Positions 8,903-18,445 are shown, numbered from the stretch's first letter. The stretch is DNA of 40,263 nt from an uncultured Bacteroidales bacterium (GCA_900318175.1 ONJQ01000023.1:1-40263), one strand, 5' to 3'. Notes: generated by a model from the sequence alone, not told the origin. Made by a program: numbers and translations.

Positions 8903-8968
8903 AAGAATTTGTGTGATATTATGTATTGTTGAATGTTGTGGATTTCGCTGTTGGCCCACCACCTCCAC

Positions 8969-8989
8969 GTCGCGTCCCTTCGGGACGCT
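8969..8989. repeat. GAA/TTC-loop hairpin repeat, copy 1
   Basis: Contains GCGTCCC-TTC-GGGACGC, a 7-bp stem with a 3-base loop. The 21-base segment 8969-8989 is identical in inverted orientation to 12699-12719. It lies between the M3 peptidase and rnr genes. A REP-like dispersed element is likely; there is no T-run, so it is not an ordinary terminator. Confidence 0.75.
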
Positions 8990-9075
8990 CCGCTGTCCCG
9001 TTTGGCGGGCTCTTCAAGTCCTGCACGCGTTGGCAAGAGGTCTTTCCCTGACGGGGGAGCAAGCAGCGTTGGCCA

Positions 9076-11199
9076 CTAATAGCGGGGAGGTTTGGACAAG
9101 TCCATCTCCTTCAGGAATCCGCAGCGCAGCAGCAGGGCGTTGTTGTTGGGGTCCCTCCCCATAAAGTTGCGGAACAGCACCGAGGGGTGCTCCGTCCCGC
9201 CTTTTGAAAGGATTTCGCGCCGGAAGGCCTGGGCTGTCTCCTTGTTGAAAATGCCCTCCGCTTTGAACTTCGAGAAGATGTCGGCGTCCAGCACTTCGGC
9301 CCACTTGTAGCCATAGTAGCCCGAGGCATAGCCTCCGGCAAAGATATGGGTGAACGCGGTGCTTGTGTTGGTCCCTTCCACCACGGGCAGCAGCTCCTTC
9401 ATCCGCGAGTGTTCATACTCGTCAATGCGGCCTACAATCTTCTCTTGCAGTGTATGGAATGACATGTCCACCAATCCCAGGTTCAGTTGCCGCAAGCACA
9501 GCCATCCTGCCAGATAAGTCTCGGCGGCCTTGATTTTCTTTATGTACTCGCCCGGAATCGTGTCGCCGGTCTCATAGTGGCGGGCAAAAGTGTTGAGGAA
9601 CTGCGGCTCGTAGCACCAGTTCTCCATCACCTGCGACGGCATCTCGACAAAGTCCCTCTTCACGCTCGTCCCGCTCAGGCTGGGATACGTGCAGTCCGTC
9701 AGCAGACAATGGATGGCGTGGCCAAACTCATGCATGAAGGTCTCCAACTCGTCGAAACTCAGCAGTGCCGGCTTGTCCCCGACGGGCTTTGAGAAATTGC
9801 ACACTATCTGTACCAGCGGCCTCACCTGTTTGCCGCCAATGTTGCTTTGCTCGCGGAAGGTTGTCTTCCATGCCCCGCTGCGTTTGCTGGCCCGTGGATG
9901 CATGTCAAGGTACAGCACGCCCATAAACCGGCTCCCGTCCATCACCTCGAACACCTTCACATCGGGGTGGTAGACTTCAATGTTTTTCGTCTCGCGGAAC
10001 GTCAGCCCGTACAGCCTACCATACAGGTCGAAAATGCCTTGCCGTACCTTCTCCAACTGCAAGTAGGGCCTCATCAGTTCCTCGTCAAAGTCGTACTTCT
10101 GCTGTTTCAGTTTCTCGCTGTAGTAGGTGAAATCCCATCGCTGCAACGGCAGTGTGGCTCCCATCTTTTGTGCAAAGGCCGTCACCTGTGCAAGGTCCTG
10201 CTGTGCAAAGGGCAGGGCGGCTTTGTACATGTCCGACAGGAATCCCGCCAGTTGCTCCGGCGTGCTGCACATGCGGTTGCTCAGCACGTATTGGCAGTAA
10301 TTCTCGTAGCCCAGCAGCCGAGCCTGCTCATAGCGCAGGTAGGTCATCTCGCGTATCACCTCGTTGTTGTCGTTCTCGTTGCCACGGTTTCCGCGGCTGT
10401 TATAGGCGCGCCACATCTGCTCCCGGAGTGCCCGGTTGTCGGCATAGGTGATGAACGGCCCGTATGAGGGGTAGGCCAGTGTGAACACCCAGCCCTCCAT
10501 ACCCCGCTCGCGGGCTTCGGCCTGGGCGGCGGCCACCACGTTCTCCGGCAGTCCCGACAGGTCTTCAGCCTTGGTGATGTGGAGGATATAGTCGTTGTTG
10601 TCCGCTAACACATTGCGGTTCATCTGCTGCGACAGGGCTGACAGCCGCTCACTGTTGGCCGCAAAGGCCTTGCGCTCCTTCCCTTTCAGGTTCACACCGT
10701 TGCGGACAAAACCCTTATACGTCTCCTCCAGCAGGGTGCTGTCCTCCTTGGTCAGGGTCAGGCTTTGGCGTTGGTCGTAGATGGCCTTCACCCGCTCAAA
10801 CAGTTTGGGGTTCATGTTCACGCTGTTCGAAAAGCGTGTCAACTCAGGCGTCAGGTCCATCACTATGCCCTGCAACTCGCTGTCGGTGTTGCATTCATTC
10901 AGGTTGAACATCACCCCTGTGATGAGGTCCAGCTTTTCGCTGGCCGTCTGCAGGGCCACAATTGTGTTCTCGAAGGTCGGTGCCTCCTTCTGATTCACTA
11001 TTCGGCGTATATTCTTCTCCGCCTCCTTGATGGCTTCCTTGACAGCGGGCGCATAATGCTCATTGCGTATGCGGCTGAAGGGTGGAGTCTGGTGTGGGGT
11101 GTTCCAGTCCTGCAGCAGCGGGTTGTTGCTCTGTCCGGCGGCAGTTCCTACGGTGCTTACAATGGTCATAATAAGTAGATATTTCGCTATATTTTTCAT
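9076..11199 (-). CDS. dcp: M3 family metallopeptidase (peptidyl-dipeptidase Dcp-like), exported
   Basis: Zinc peptidase of the thimet oligopeptidase/Dcp family. It cuts short peptides, probably in the periplasm because of an N-terminal signal (MKNIAKYLLIMTIVSTVGTAAG, cleaved near residue 22). The product is 707 aa, normal for the family. The zinc site is HEFGH at 490-494 with the third ligand E519 in DFVEMPSQ. The N-terminal half (PLLQDWNTPHQTPPFSRIRNEHY) matches Dcp-type enzymes, but Dcp versus oligopeptidase A specificity cannot be settled by eye. The ATG at 11199 was chosen over 11241 because the signal peptide begins there. Divergent from the coiled-coil lipoprotein gene, with 148 bases between. 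No clear promoter box found in that spacer. Confidence 0.9.
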   Translation of the reverse strand: MKNIAKYLLIMTIVSTVGTAAGQSNNPLLQDWNTPHQTPPFSRIRNEHYAPAVKEAIKEAEKNIRRIVNQKEAPTFENTIVALQTASEKLDLITGVMFNLNECNTDSELQGIVMDLTPELTRFSNSVNMNPKLFERVKAIYDQRQSLTLTKEDSTLLEETYKGFVRNGVNLKGKERKAFAANSERLSALSQQMNRNVLADNNDYILHITKAEDLSGLPENVVAAAQAEARERGMEGWVFTLAYPSYGPFITYADNRALREQMWRAYNSRGNRGNENDNNEVIREMTYLRYEQARLLGYENYCQYVLSNRMCSTPEQLAGFLSDMYKAALPFAQQDLAQVTAFAQKMGATLPLQRWDFTYYSEKLKQQKYDFDEELMRPYLQLEKVRQGIFDLYGRLYGLTFRETKNIEVYHPDVKVFEVMDGSRFMGVLYLDMHPRASKRSGAWKTTFREQSNIGGKQVRPLVQIVCNFSKPVGDKPALLSFDELETFMHEFGHAIHCLLTDCTYPSLSGTSVKRDFVEMPSQVMENWCYEPQFLNTFARHYETGDTIPGEYIKKIKAAETYLAGWLCLRQLNLGLVDMSFHTLQEKIVGRIDEYEHSRMKELLPVVEGTNTSTAFTHIFAGGYASGYYGYKWAEVLDADIFSKFKAEGIFNKETAQAFRREILSKGGTEHPSVLFRNFMGRDPNNNALLLRCGFLKEMDLSKPPRY

Positions 11200-11347
11200 T
11201 TTTTTAGATTTATTATGATTCTTTCTCTGTTTAAGGTGCAATAAAAATGATTACGTCTCGTTTTTAGGGATAACGTAAAGAGACGAAAATATTGTCCAAG
11301 AACGAAAAAATATTAAACACATAAACACAACTAAACACGCAGATGCT

Positions 11348-12226
11348 ATGAAAAAATCAGTATTAGTATTGAGCATTGCCATGTTAGCCATGGTCTTTGC
11401 AGCCTGCAACACCCACCAGGAAGAATTGGATGCAGCCATCAAGAAGAACGACTCCCTCTCCCTGATTATCCAGAACAAAGACTCGGAACTCGATTCCCTC
11501 TTTACCACCCTCTCCCAGATTGAAGAAAACCTGGCTGCTGTCAATTCCCGCTACAGCGCCGTCCAGGAACTCCGCCGTGCCAACATGGAGGGCCAGCCCA
11601 ACGTCAAGAGCCAAATCAACGCTCAGATTAAGGAAATTGAGAACCTCATGGCCACCAACCGTCAGAAGATTGCCTCTCTCCAGGCCAAAATCAATGCCGA
11701 CTCCAAGGAAGGCACCCGTCTGCAAGAGCTCGTCAGCCGTCAAGAAGAGCGCATAGCCCAGCAGGAATCTCAGATTGCACAACTCCTCACCGAGCTGGAA
11801 AACAACAAGGTGATTATTAAGAAGCTCAATCAGGATGTGACCGACCTCACAGCTGACAACGTGAAGAAAGACGAATACATCAAACTGCAGACCGCCGAGG
11901 CCAACCGCGCCTACTATGTTGTCGGCACCTACTCCGACCTCAACGAGGCTGGTATCGTCAGCAAGGCTGGTGGTTTCATCGGCATTGGCCGCCGTCAGGG
12001 CACCAACAGCGAGATGCCTCTCGACCGCTTCACCCAGATTGACCGCACCAAAGTCACCACCATCCCCATCAACATGCGCAAGGCTCTCGTGGTCTCCAAA
12101 CACCCCGAAAACAGCTACGAGCTGGTCATGGACGAGAATGACGACCGCGTGGTCTCCTACCTCCGCATCCTCAATCCCGCCAAATTCTGGGAACAGACCC
12201 GTTTCCTGGTCATTTCCACCAAGTAA
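11348..12226 (+). CDS. Coiled-coil lipoprotein, unknown function
   Basis: A 292 aa envelope lipoprotein: MKKSVLVLSIAMLAMVFAAC with the lipidated Cys at about residue 20. Residues 25-185 are almost entirely heptad-like coiled coil rich in Glu, Gln, Lys and Asn. A compact C-terminal domain follows, starting ANRAYYVVGTYSDLNEAGIVSKAG and ending RFLVISTK. This layout is common in Bacteroidales hypothetical proteins; I know no assigned role. The coiled coil could span from the outer membrane towards peptidoglycan, in the manner of Lpp-type spacers, but that is inference. Single-gene unit, divergent from the M3 peptidase gene and closed by an intrinsic terminator. Codon use is strongly biased to C/G-ending codons, which suggests high expression. 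Confidence 0.88.
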   Translation: MKKSVLVLSIAMLAMVFAACNTHQEELDAAIKKNDSLSLIIQNKDSELDSLFTTLSQIEENLAAVNSRYSAVQELRRANMEGQPNVKSQINAQIKEIENLMATNRQKIASLQAKINADSKEGTRLQELVSRQEERIAQQESQIAQLLTELENNKVIIKKLNQDVTDLTADNVKKDEYIKLQTAEANRAYYVVGTYSDLNEAGIVSKAGGFIGIGRRQGTNSEMPLDRFTQIDRTKVTTIPINMRKALVVSKHPENSYELVMDENDDRVVSYLRILNPAKFWEQTRFLVISTK

Positions 12227-12247
12227 TTTATTCTTTTCATAATAAGG

Positions 12248-12282
12248 TTGGGGCGGCGCGAGAGATGTGCCGCCCTTTTTTC
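12248..12282 (+). terminator. Rho-independent terminator after the coiled-coil lipoprotein gene
   Basis: Stem GGGCGGC (12251-12257) / GCCGCCC (12269-12275) with an 11-base loop followed by TTTTTTCTTTC, 24 bases after the stop codon. Confidence 0.9.
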
Positions 12283-12329
12283 TTTCCCGCTCCTCGCCTC
12301 CCTTTCCCCCTCTGCCCACACGCCCTACC

Positions 12330-12434
12330 TTCGCTCCTTCTTGTACAGTCGGCCCTCACTTGTCGGTTCAGTTATCCAATGAAAGAGGAAGAAATATAAA
12401 AGAAATGTTAGATAACTGACCTCTAAATAGCGAA
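12330..12434. repeat. 105-bp MITE-like element, copy A
   Basis: Begins TTCGCTCCT and ends TAGCGAA, so the ends are imperfect inverted repeats. It aligns without gaps over exactly 105 bases with 21746-21850. The best block is the right half (GAGGAAGAAAT, AAATGTTAGA, AACTGA, AGCGAA identical). An internal 9-bp inverted pair, TCAGTTATC (12368-12376) / GATAACTGA (12411-12419), gives it a hairpin. Non-coding, in the spacer between convergent genes. Confidence 0.7.
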
Positions 12435-12591
12435 GGAACTCCCCAAGAGCTCCTCGCCAGAGGTGGAATGAAAACCCGTCAACCGATGCCCACAGCCGGA
12501 ACGGCAGCAAACCGCCTTCCGTCCAATAACAACAGCGCTCATCCAGTGGCCATCCACACGCTCCTACCGTAAAAGAAGCTCCATTTATCCT

Positions 12592-12778
12592 AAATCGGTC
12601 ATTAGGCCGACTTATAAATCACCTCGAAGAGGTGAGACCTTTAATAACACGGTACAAGCCGTTAGGCGCAGTGCCGTGACAATCAGCAACTATTGTAAAG
12701 CGTCCCGAAGGGACGCGACAGTGAAAACGAATTAATAGAGCCCACCGCTAATCTGTCATAAACCCTAATGACCGATTT
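12592..12778. repeat. 187-bp structured element with 15-bp terminal inverted repeats
   Basis: AAATCGGTCATTAGG (12592-12606) is the exact reverse complement of 12764-12778. Inside are three hairpins: TCACCTC-GAA-GAGGTGA (12619-12635), an 8-bp stem at 12648-12678 enclosing a GCC/GGC inner stem, and GCGTCCC-GAA-GGGACGC (12700-12716). The last is part of the 21-base block repeated inverted at 8969-8989. No open frame. Either a MITE-like element or a structured RNA; no transposase is nearby. The flanks 12435-12591 and 12779-12930 show nothing else I recognise. Confidence 0.7.
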
Positions 12779-12930
12779 GGGTTTATTGGAGTTTGAAAGC
12801 TGATAACCATCCCACTTGTGCAGATTACAAAAGAGGAAACTCCCTCAACAGACGGAACTGCGTTTTAATGACCGCTGTCAAGTGTCTATGTAATAAAAAG
12901 AAAGGGCGTTGGCTTTATACGGCAGGACGG

Positions 12931-15105
12931 TTAGCGGGCAGTTTCGAGGGCTTTTTGCATGGCTCGGATTTGGTCGCGGTATTTTGCGGCGGCCATGAAG
13001 TCCATCTCTTTGGCGGCTTGCTGCATCTTGCGTTGGGTTTCGCGGATTTCCTTGCGCAGTTGTGCCTGTGTTTTGTTACACCACTGCAGGTCGTCTTCCT
13101 GAGCGGTGTCGGTGCTCTCCTCGGCAGCGTAGGGGAGTGGCTGGTCGGCTGGAGGCAGGTGCTGCTGTTTGGCATGGGGGTTGCGGCCATTGTGTCCGCC
13201 CGTGTAGGCAGGGGTGTTGAGGGCGTAGGGCGAGGCGGCAATGTTGGGTATGTTGGGACCTTCGGCGGCTTTCTCTTCGTAGTGTTCCTCGGCGGCACGC
13301 TCAATGACGCTGGTGGAGCCAATGATGGCTTCGGTGTTTTTGACAATCTGACGGGGAACAATTCCGTGTTCAAGGTTGTAGCGAATCTGTTTTTCGCGGT
13401 GACGATTGGTCTCGTCTATGGCGCGTTGCATGCTGCCAGTGATGGTGTCGCCGTAGAGGATGGCTTTGCTGTGGACGTTGCGGGCTGCACGTCCGATGGT
13501 CTGAATGAGGGCGCGGTCGCTGCGGAGGAAGCCTTCTTTGTCGGCGTCGAGGATGGCCACGAGGGACACCTCGGGAAGGTCAAGGCCTTCGCGCAGGAGG
13601 TTGACACCCACAAGGACATCGAAGACCCCCATGCGGAGGTCGCGCATAATCTCGACACGCTCCAGGGTGTCGACGTCGCTGTGAATGTATTTGCTACGGA
13701 TGCCAAGGTTGAGGAGGTAAGTGGTCATCTCCTCGGCCATGCGCTTGGTGAGGGTGGTGACGAGGACGCGCTCGTGCTTATAGACGGTTTTCTCAATCTC
13801 GTCAAGGAGGTCGTCGACCTGGCTCACCGCCGGACGCACTTCGACAACGGGGTCCAGCAGGCCGGTGGGACGGATGATTTGCTCCACCACAACGCCTTCG
13901 GCTTCGCTGAGTTCGTATTTGGCGGGTGTGGCGCTGATGTAGATGGTCTGGCCGGTGATATTATAGAACTCGTCGTAGGTGAGCGGTCGGTTGTCGAGAG
14001 CGGAGGGCAGCCGGAAACCGTATTCAACCAGAGAGGTCTTTCGGCTGCGGTCGCCGCCATACATGGCACCGATTTGTGGCACGGTGACGTGGCTCTCATC
14101 TATGACCAAGAGGAAGTCGTCGGGGAAATAGTCGATGAGGCAGAATGGGCGGCTGCCTGGCTCACGACCGTCGAAGTAGCGGGAATAGTTCTCAATGCCG
14201 CTGCAATAGCCCAACTCCTGAATCATTTCGAGGTCGTAGTTGACGCGCTCTTCAAGGCGTTTGGCTTCGAGGTTTTTGTCTATGGAGTAGAAGTAATCGC
14301 GGCGTTCGAACATGTCCGACTGTATCTGCCGTAGGGCTTCGGCCATATTGTCTTTGGAAGTGAGGAAGTTGCTGGCGGGATAGATGGTCGCTTCAGTATA
14401 GGTTTCAAGCTTTTGTCCGCTAATGGGATCAAAGCTTTCGATGCTTTCAATCTCGTCATCCCAAAAGCTGATGCGGAAGCAGAAGTCAGCAAAAGAGGGG
14501 AAGATGTCCACGGTGTCCCCCTTTACACGGAAGCGTCCGTTGATGAATTCGATTTCGTTGCGGACATACTGGCCGTCGAGGAGCTGCAGGAGAAGGTTGT
14601 CGCGGCTGATGCGGTCGCCCACCTTGACGGTGACGGTGCCGCGTTTGAACTCGGCAGGATTGCCGATGCCGTAGATGCAGCTGACGGAACTGACCACGAT
14701 GACGTCGCGCCGCCCGCTCAGCAGTGCCGAGGAGGCACGGAGGCGGAGTTTGTCCAGGTCGTCGTTGATGGCAAGGTCTTTTTCAATGTATGTATTGGTG
14801 GCAGCGATATAGGCCTCGGGTTGGTAGTAGTCGTAGTAGGAGACGAAATACTCGACAGCATTGTTGGGGAAGAACTGCTTGAACTCGCCGTAGAGCTGGG
14901 CGGCAAGGGTCTTGTTGTGGCTGAGCACAAGGGTGGGACGCTGCAACTGGGCTATGACGTTGGCCACGGTGAAGGTTTTGCCGCTGCCGGTGACGCCTTG
15001 CAGCACCTGTGCGCGCTGACCATTGCGGACGCCTTCCACCAGTTGGCGGATGGCTTCGGGTTGGTCGCCCATAGGGGCGAAATCGGATTTCAGTTCGAAG
15101 TTCAT
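12931..15105 (-). CDS. uvrB: Excinuclease ABC subunit UvrB
   Basis: Damage-verifying helicase-like subunit of nucleotide excision repair, acting with UvrA and UvrC. 724 aa. The N-terminus [22 protein letters not shown] and Walker A GVTGSGKT (37-44) are classical. The damage-binding beta-hairpin region [12 protein letters not shown] is near 88-100, Walker B is IDESH, and helicase motifs V-VI include [15 protein letters not shown] and QTIGRAARN. The C-terminal UVR motif ([17 protein letters not shown]-type) that binds UvrC is present at the end. A variable Pro/His/Ala-rich linker of about 60 residues precedes the UVR domain, which makes the protein somewhat longer than E. coli UvrB (673 aa). 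It follows the FAD oxidoreductase gene by 12 bases, so they probably form one transcript. Confidence 0.97.
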   Translation of the reverse strand: MNFELKSDFAPMGDQPEAIRQLVEGVRNGQRAQVLQGVTGSGKTFTVANVIAQLQRPTLVLSHNKTLAAQLYGEFKQFFPNNAVEYFVSYYDYYQPEAYIAATNTYIEKDLAINDDLDKLRLRASSALLSGRRDVIVVSSVSCIYGIGNPAEFKRGTVTVKVGDRISRDNLLLQLLDGQYVRNEIEFINGRFRVKGDTVDIFPSFADFCFRISFWDDEIESIESFDPISGQKLETYTEATIYPASNFLTSKDNMAEALRQIQSDMFERRDYFYSIDKNLEAKRLEERVNYDLEMIQELGYCSGIENYSRYFDGREPGSRPFCLIDYFPDDFLLVIDESHVTVPQIGAMYGGDRSRKTSLVEYGFRLPSALDNRPLTYDEFYNITGQTIYISATPAKYELSEAEGVVVEQIIRPTGLLDPVVEVRPAVSQVDDLLDEIEKTVYKHERVLVTTLTKRMAEEMTTYLLNLGIRSKYIHSDVDTLERVEIMRDLRMGVFDVLVGVNLLREGLDLPEVSLVAILDADKEGFLRSDRALIQTIGRAARNVHSKAILYGDTITGSMQRAIDETNRHREKQIRYNLEHGIVPRQIVKNTEAIIGSTSVIERAAEEHYEEKAAEGPNIPNIAASPYALNTPAYTGGHNGRNPHAKQQHLPPADQPLPYAAEESTDTAQEDDLQWCNKTQAQLRKEIRETQRKMQQAAKEMDFMAAAKYRDQIRAMQKALETAR

Positions 15106-15117
15106 GGGAAGAGGGGA

Positions 15118-16677
15118 TTAGTGTTGGGTGTTGAAGAGTTTTTCGATGGCGTTGATGCCGTCGAGGGCGGAGGAGACGATGCCACCAGCATAGCCTGCAC
15201 CCTCGCCACAGGGATAGAGACCTCGTAACAGAGGGTGCTGCATGGTCTCGTCACGCGGTATGCGGACGGGGGAGGAGGTGCGGCTTTCTACGGCCAGGAC
15301 GCTGGCTTGTTCGGTAAGGAAACCGTGCATCTTGCGGTCAAACTGGCGGAAGCCCTGTTGCAAACACCGCACTACAAAGGGCGGCAGCAACTGGTGCAAT
15401 GGGCAGTCGGTGGTTGGACCGAGGTAGTTGCTGCGGTTACTGCGGGAGGAAGCATGGCCTTCGCAAAAGTCTGTAAGCCTTTGTATGGGGGCGGAGATGC
15501 TGTTTCCGGCAGCACGGAAGGCGGCCTGTTCCACCTCTTGCTGGAAGGCTAACAGGGCCAAGGCTCCGTGGTCGGCATATTGCGGCACGTCGTCTGGGCT
15601 GACGGTCACCGCTATGCCACTGTTGGCGAAAGGGGAGTTGCGCTGTGAATTGCTCATGCCGTTCACCACTTGCTGCTCACCATCTGTGGCGGCGGGAACG
15701 ATTACACCGCCAGGACACATGCAGAAGGAGAAAACTCCGTGCCCGTCCACCTGTGTGGTGAGGCTATATGCCGCGGGAGGGAGGAAGCGCATCTCGCGCG
15801 AGTGGTGGTATTGAATCTCGTTGATGAGGCTTTGCGGGTGCTCCACGCGCACGCCGATGGCAAAGGGTTTGGCCTGTAGTTCCCAGCCGTGGGTGGCAAA
15901 CAGGCGGTATATGTCGCGTGCCGAATGGCCTGTTGCAAGGATGACAGCCTCTCCCCGGTAGCTGTTTCCGTTAGTGTCGGTCACGCCGACGACCCGCAGT
16001 TCGGCTCCCTTTCTTTCAGTTATCATGTCGGCCACGCGGGTGGAGAAGTGGTACTCCCCCCCATGCTCCTCAATGGTGTGACGGATGTTGGCGATAATAC
16101 CGCTCAACTTGTCGGTGCCGATGTGGGCGTGTGCGTCGATGGCAATGGCGGGGTCGGCACCATGTTCGATGAAACGTTGGATTACATAGTCTATATTTCC
16201 CCGTTTTGTGCTGCGGGTGTAGAGTTTGCCGTCGGAGTAGGTTCCTGCGCCACCCTCCCCAAAGCACCAGTTACTTTCCGGGTTCACCTGTCGGGTGCGT
16301 CCCAGCTGAGCAATGTCGTAGCGGCGTTGCTCCACGGGCTGTCCGCGTTCTATGATGATGGGTTTCAGCCCCAGTTCCAAAGCCCGGAGCGCGGCAAAAA
16401 GACCTGCCGGACCGGCACCCACTATAATCACAGGTGGCTTGGAATGGCAGTCCTGATAGTGTCCGCAATAGTCGCGAGGGGTGAAATCCTCGCCGACGTA
16501 CAATTCTACTGTAGTGTGGTAACGGATGCCCCGCCGTGAATCGAGACTGCGGCGCAGCACCTCCACATGCCTCACGTCGTTGGGTGCTATGCCTGCCCTC
16601 CGTGCCGCTGCCTGTTTCATCAGTGCCGGAGTGGCATACTCTTCGGGGCGCAAATCTATTTCAACAACCTTTCTCAT
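15118..16677 (-). CDS. FAD-dependent oxidoreductase, COG2509 type
   Basis: A 519 aa flavoprotein of unknown reaction. The first about 80 residues form a small ferredoxin-like N-terminal domain typical of this family (RKVVEIDLRPEE, then YHTTVELYVG). The FAD-binding Rossmann motif VIIVGAGPAGLFAALRALELG starts near residue 83, followed by IIERG. CFGEGGAGTYSDGKLYTR near residue 138 is characteristic of these 'uncharacterised FAD-dependent dehydrogenases', and the C-terminal LYPCGEGAGYAGGIVSSALDGI closes the FAD site. The family is widespread in anaerobes; a role in redox metabolism is assumed. It lies between the PorT-like gene (5 bases upstream) and uvrB (12 bases downstream), so the transcript probably runs asparaginase-PorT-oxidoreductase-uvrB. 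Confidence 0.88.
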   Translation of the reverse strand: MRKVVEIDLRPEEYATPALMKQAAARRAGIAPNDVRHVEVLRRSLDSRRGIRYHTTVELYVGEDFTPRDYCGHYQDCHSKPPVIIVGAGPAGLFAALRALELGLKPIIIERGQPVEQRRYDIAQLGRTRQVNPESNWCFGEGGAGTYSDGKLYTRSTKRGNIDYVIQRFIEHGADPAIAIDAHAHIGTDKLSGIIANIRHTIEEHGGEYHFSTRVADMITERKGAELRVVGVTDTNGNSYRGEAVILATGHSARDIYRLFATHGWELQAKPFAIGVRVEHPQSLINEIQYHHSREMRFLPPAAYSLTTQVDGHGVFSFCMCPGGVIVPAATDGEQQVVNGMSNSQRNSPFANSGIAVTVSPDDVPQYADHGALALLAFQQEVEQAAFRAAGNSISAPIQRLTDFCEGHASSRSNRSNYLGPTTDCPLHQLLPPFVVRCLQQGFRQFDRKMHGFLTEQASVLAVESRTSSPVRIPRDETMQHPLLRGLYPCGEGAGYAGGIVSSALDGINAIEKLFNTQH

Positions 16678-16682
16678 AGTCC

Positions 16683-17417
16683 TTACCCCTCGAAAGTGAA
16701 CGAAAGCATAAAGGTACGCGAGTGCAAGTTGTCCGTCGACTGCGTATAGTAGTCGTCGTCCATCACCTTCAAGTCCAGCACACCGAATGCCATCTTAAAC
16801 TCGATGGCAAACTTCACATAGCGGAGGAAGAAGTCAAATCCCACGCCGGCAGTGTAGCGGAGGTCTATCTGGTTGAGGCGAATGATGGACTCGTCGTTGT
16901 TATTCTTGTTCTTGAAAAGGGAGGCAATATCAAATCCCCAGCTACCACCTGTGATGAGGTAAGGGCGGAAGTTCGTATAGCGTTTGGCGCGGAATTTCAG
17001 TTCGACGGGTATCTCGCCATAGACCGATTCCACCGTCCTCCTTGTGTCATATTTCCAGTGGGTGGAAGTGTAGGCTTCCGACCAGCTGTAGGCTATATCG
17101 CGACTTATCAGCGTAATCCCCGGCAGTACACGCAGGTTGAGGTTGTCGCCTATCCTCAGGTCTCCAATTACATTGATATGGAATCCGGGGCTGTAGTAAG
17201 AGGTGACACCTTGGATGTTCTGCCGCAGTGAATCATTCTCCGAAAAGCGGAGGTCGAATTTCGACTGTGTGTAGCCAACCTGTATGCCCCAATGGAAGGG
17301 CTTGTTGTCAAGCGAGCCCAAGTTTGCCGCACGGGTCTGTCCCCACAGGGATGTGGGCACACACAGCAGCACTGTCAGATATAGCAGAACTCTTTTCACG
17401 TGGGCAGTATCCTTCAC
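16683..17417 (-). CDS. porT: Outer-membrane beta-barrel protein, PorT-like (type IX secretion)
   Basis: A 244 aa barrel with a signal peptide (VKRVLLYLTVLLCVPTSLWGQ). After cleavage, alternating strands run to the C-terminus, which ends SFTFEG. The start FHWGIQVGYTQSKFDLRFS, the conserved SPGFHINVIGDLRIGDNLNLRVLPG stretch and EIPVELKFRAKRYTNFRPYLITGG fit the PorT family. That family is needed for the type IX secretion system that exports C-terminal-signal proteins in Bacteroidota. Length agrees with P. gingivalis PorT (about 245 aa). A generic OmpW/porin-like barrel is the alternative. The ATG lies 2 bases after the asparaginase stop, so translation is probably coupled. Confidence 0.75.
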   Translation of the reverse strand: MKDTAHVKRVLLYLTVLLCVPTSLWGQTRAANLGSLDNKPFHWGIQVGYTQSKFDLRFSENDSLRQNIQGVTSYYSPGFHINVIGDLRIGDNLNLRVLPGITLISRDIAYSWSEAYTSTHWKYDTRRTVESVYGEIPVELKFRAKRYTNFRPYLITGGSWGFDIASLFKNKNNNDESIIRLNQIDLRYTAGVGFDFFLRYVKFAIEFKMAFGVLDLKVMDDDYYTQSTDNLHSRTFMLSFTFEG

Positions 17418-17419
17418 TG

Positions 17420-18445
17420 TTATTTGCAGTTGCTCTCAGCCATCTCGCCTCTCAGCGATTCGCCCAGGCATTTGCGCACATGGTCCAAATCGTTGGGGTA
17501 AGTGCCCAGCAGGTACATCATCTTGGTCACAGCGGCCTCAAGCGTGATGTCACGGCCACCGATGATGCCCATGCGGTTCATCTCATAGCTGGCCTCATAC
17601 TGGCACATCACCACCGAGCCTGCCTTGCACTGCGTCACATTCATCACTATGATGCCGCGCTTCACGGCGTCCTCCATGGCTTCAATAAACCAGGACTCTG
17701 TGGGGGCGTTGCCGCTTCCAAAGGTCTCCACTATCACTCCGTGCAGCCCTTCGGCTCCCAGTATGGCCCGCACAACCTGCGGGGTGATGCCGGGGAAGAG
17801 CTTCAGCACAGCTATGTTGCGGTCGAAGTGCTTCCGCACCTCCAGCGGTTTGGTTCCTTTGGGCAGGAACAGATGGGGCTTGAAGCTGAAGTTGATGCCC
17901 GCCTTGGCCAACGAGGGGAAGTTGAAACTCATGAAGGCGTCGAAATTCTCGGCGCTCACCTTCGTGCTGCGGTTCCCTCTGTACAGGTGGTTCTCGAAAA
18001 ACAGGCACACCTCGGGGATAAACGCCTCGCGGCACGATGCCAGTTCGAGGGCGCAGATGATGTTCTCGCGACCGTCGGTACGCAGTACGCCCATCGGCAG
18101 CTGGCTGCCCGTAAGGATGACCGGCTTGGACAGGTTCTTGAACATAAAGCTCAAGGCCGATGCCGTATAAGCCATCGTGTCCGTGCCGTGCAGCACCACG
18201 AAACCGTCATAGTCGTCGTACTTCTTTTCGATTATCTCAGCTATATCAACCCAGAAATCGGGCGTCATGTTTGATGAGTCGATGATGCTCTCCAGCTGGC
18301 AGGTGTCCACAGTATAGGGGCATTTGCGCAGTTCGGGCAGCACATCGTAAATGTGCTCCATGGGAAACGGCCTCAGCGAGCCGCGCTCGTCCTGCACCAT
18401 GCCGATGGTGCCACCCGTGTAAACTATCAATACTCTGTTCTTCAT
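17420..18445 (-). CDS. ansA: Type I L-asparaginase
   Basis: Hydrolyses L-asparagine to aspartate and ammonia. No signal peptide, so cytoplasmic type I. 341 aa from the ATG at 18445; an upstream in-frame start at 18487 would add 14 unlikely residues. The nucleophile Thr13 is in TGGTIGM, and the second catalytic pair Thr88-Asp89 is in HGTDTMAYTA. ILTGSQLPMGVLRTDGRENI supplies the conserved Lys-region neighbours. Length matches E. coli AnsA (338 aa). First of a tight run with the PorT-like gene (2-base gap). The thioesterase gene lies 48 bases upstream on the same strand. Confidence 0.92.
   Translation of the reverse strand: MKNRVLIVYTGGTIGMVQDERGSLRPFPMEHIYDVLPELRKCPYTVDTCQLESIIDSSNMTPDFWVDIAEIIEKKYDDYDGFVVLHGTDTMAYTASALSFMFKNLSKPVILTGSQLPMGVLRTDGRENIICALELASCREAFIPEVCLFFENHLYRGNRSTKVSAENFDAFMSFNFPSLAKAGINFSFKPHLFLPKGTKPLEVRKHFDRNIAVLKLFPGITPQVVRAILGAEGLHGVIVETFGSGNAPTESWFIEAMEDAVKRGIIVMNVTQCKAGSVVMCQYEASYEMNRMGIIGGRDITLEAAVTKMMYLLGTYPNDLDHVRKCLGESLRGEMAESNCK

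Noticed and set aside
12597-12719. Possible CRISPR-like array in the 12.6 kb spacer
   Set aside because: The hairpins differ in sequence and spacing and there are no regularly spaced direct repeats or cas genes.
12793-14334. Long plus-strand open frame (513 codons) opposite uvrB
   Set aside because: It lies antisense to an intact uvrB, has no recognisable domain, and is biased in Val, Gly and Asp as expected from reading GC-rich codons backwards.
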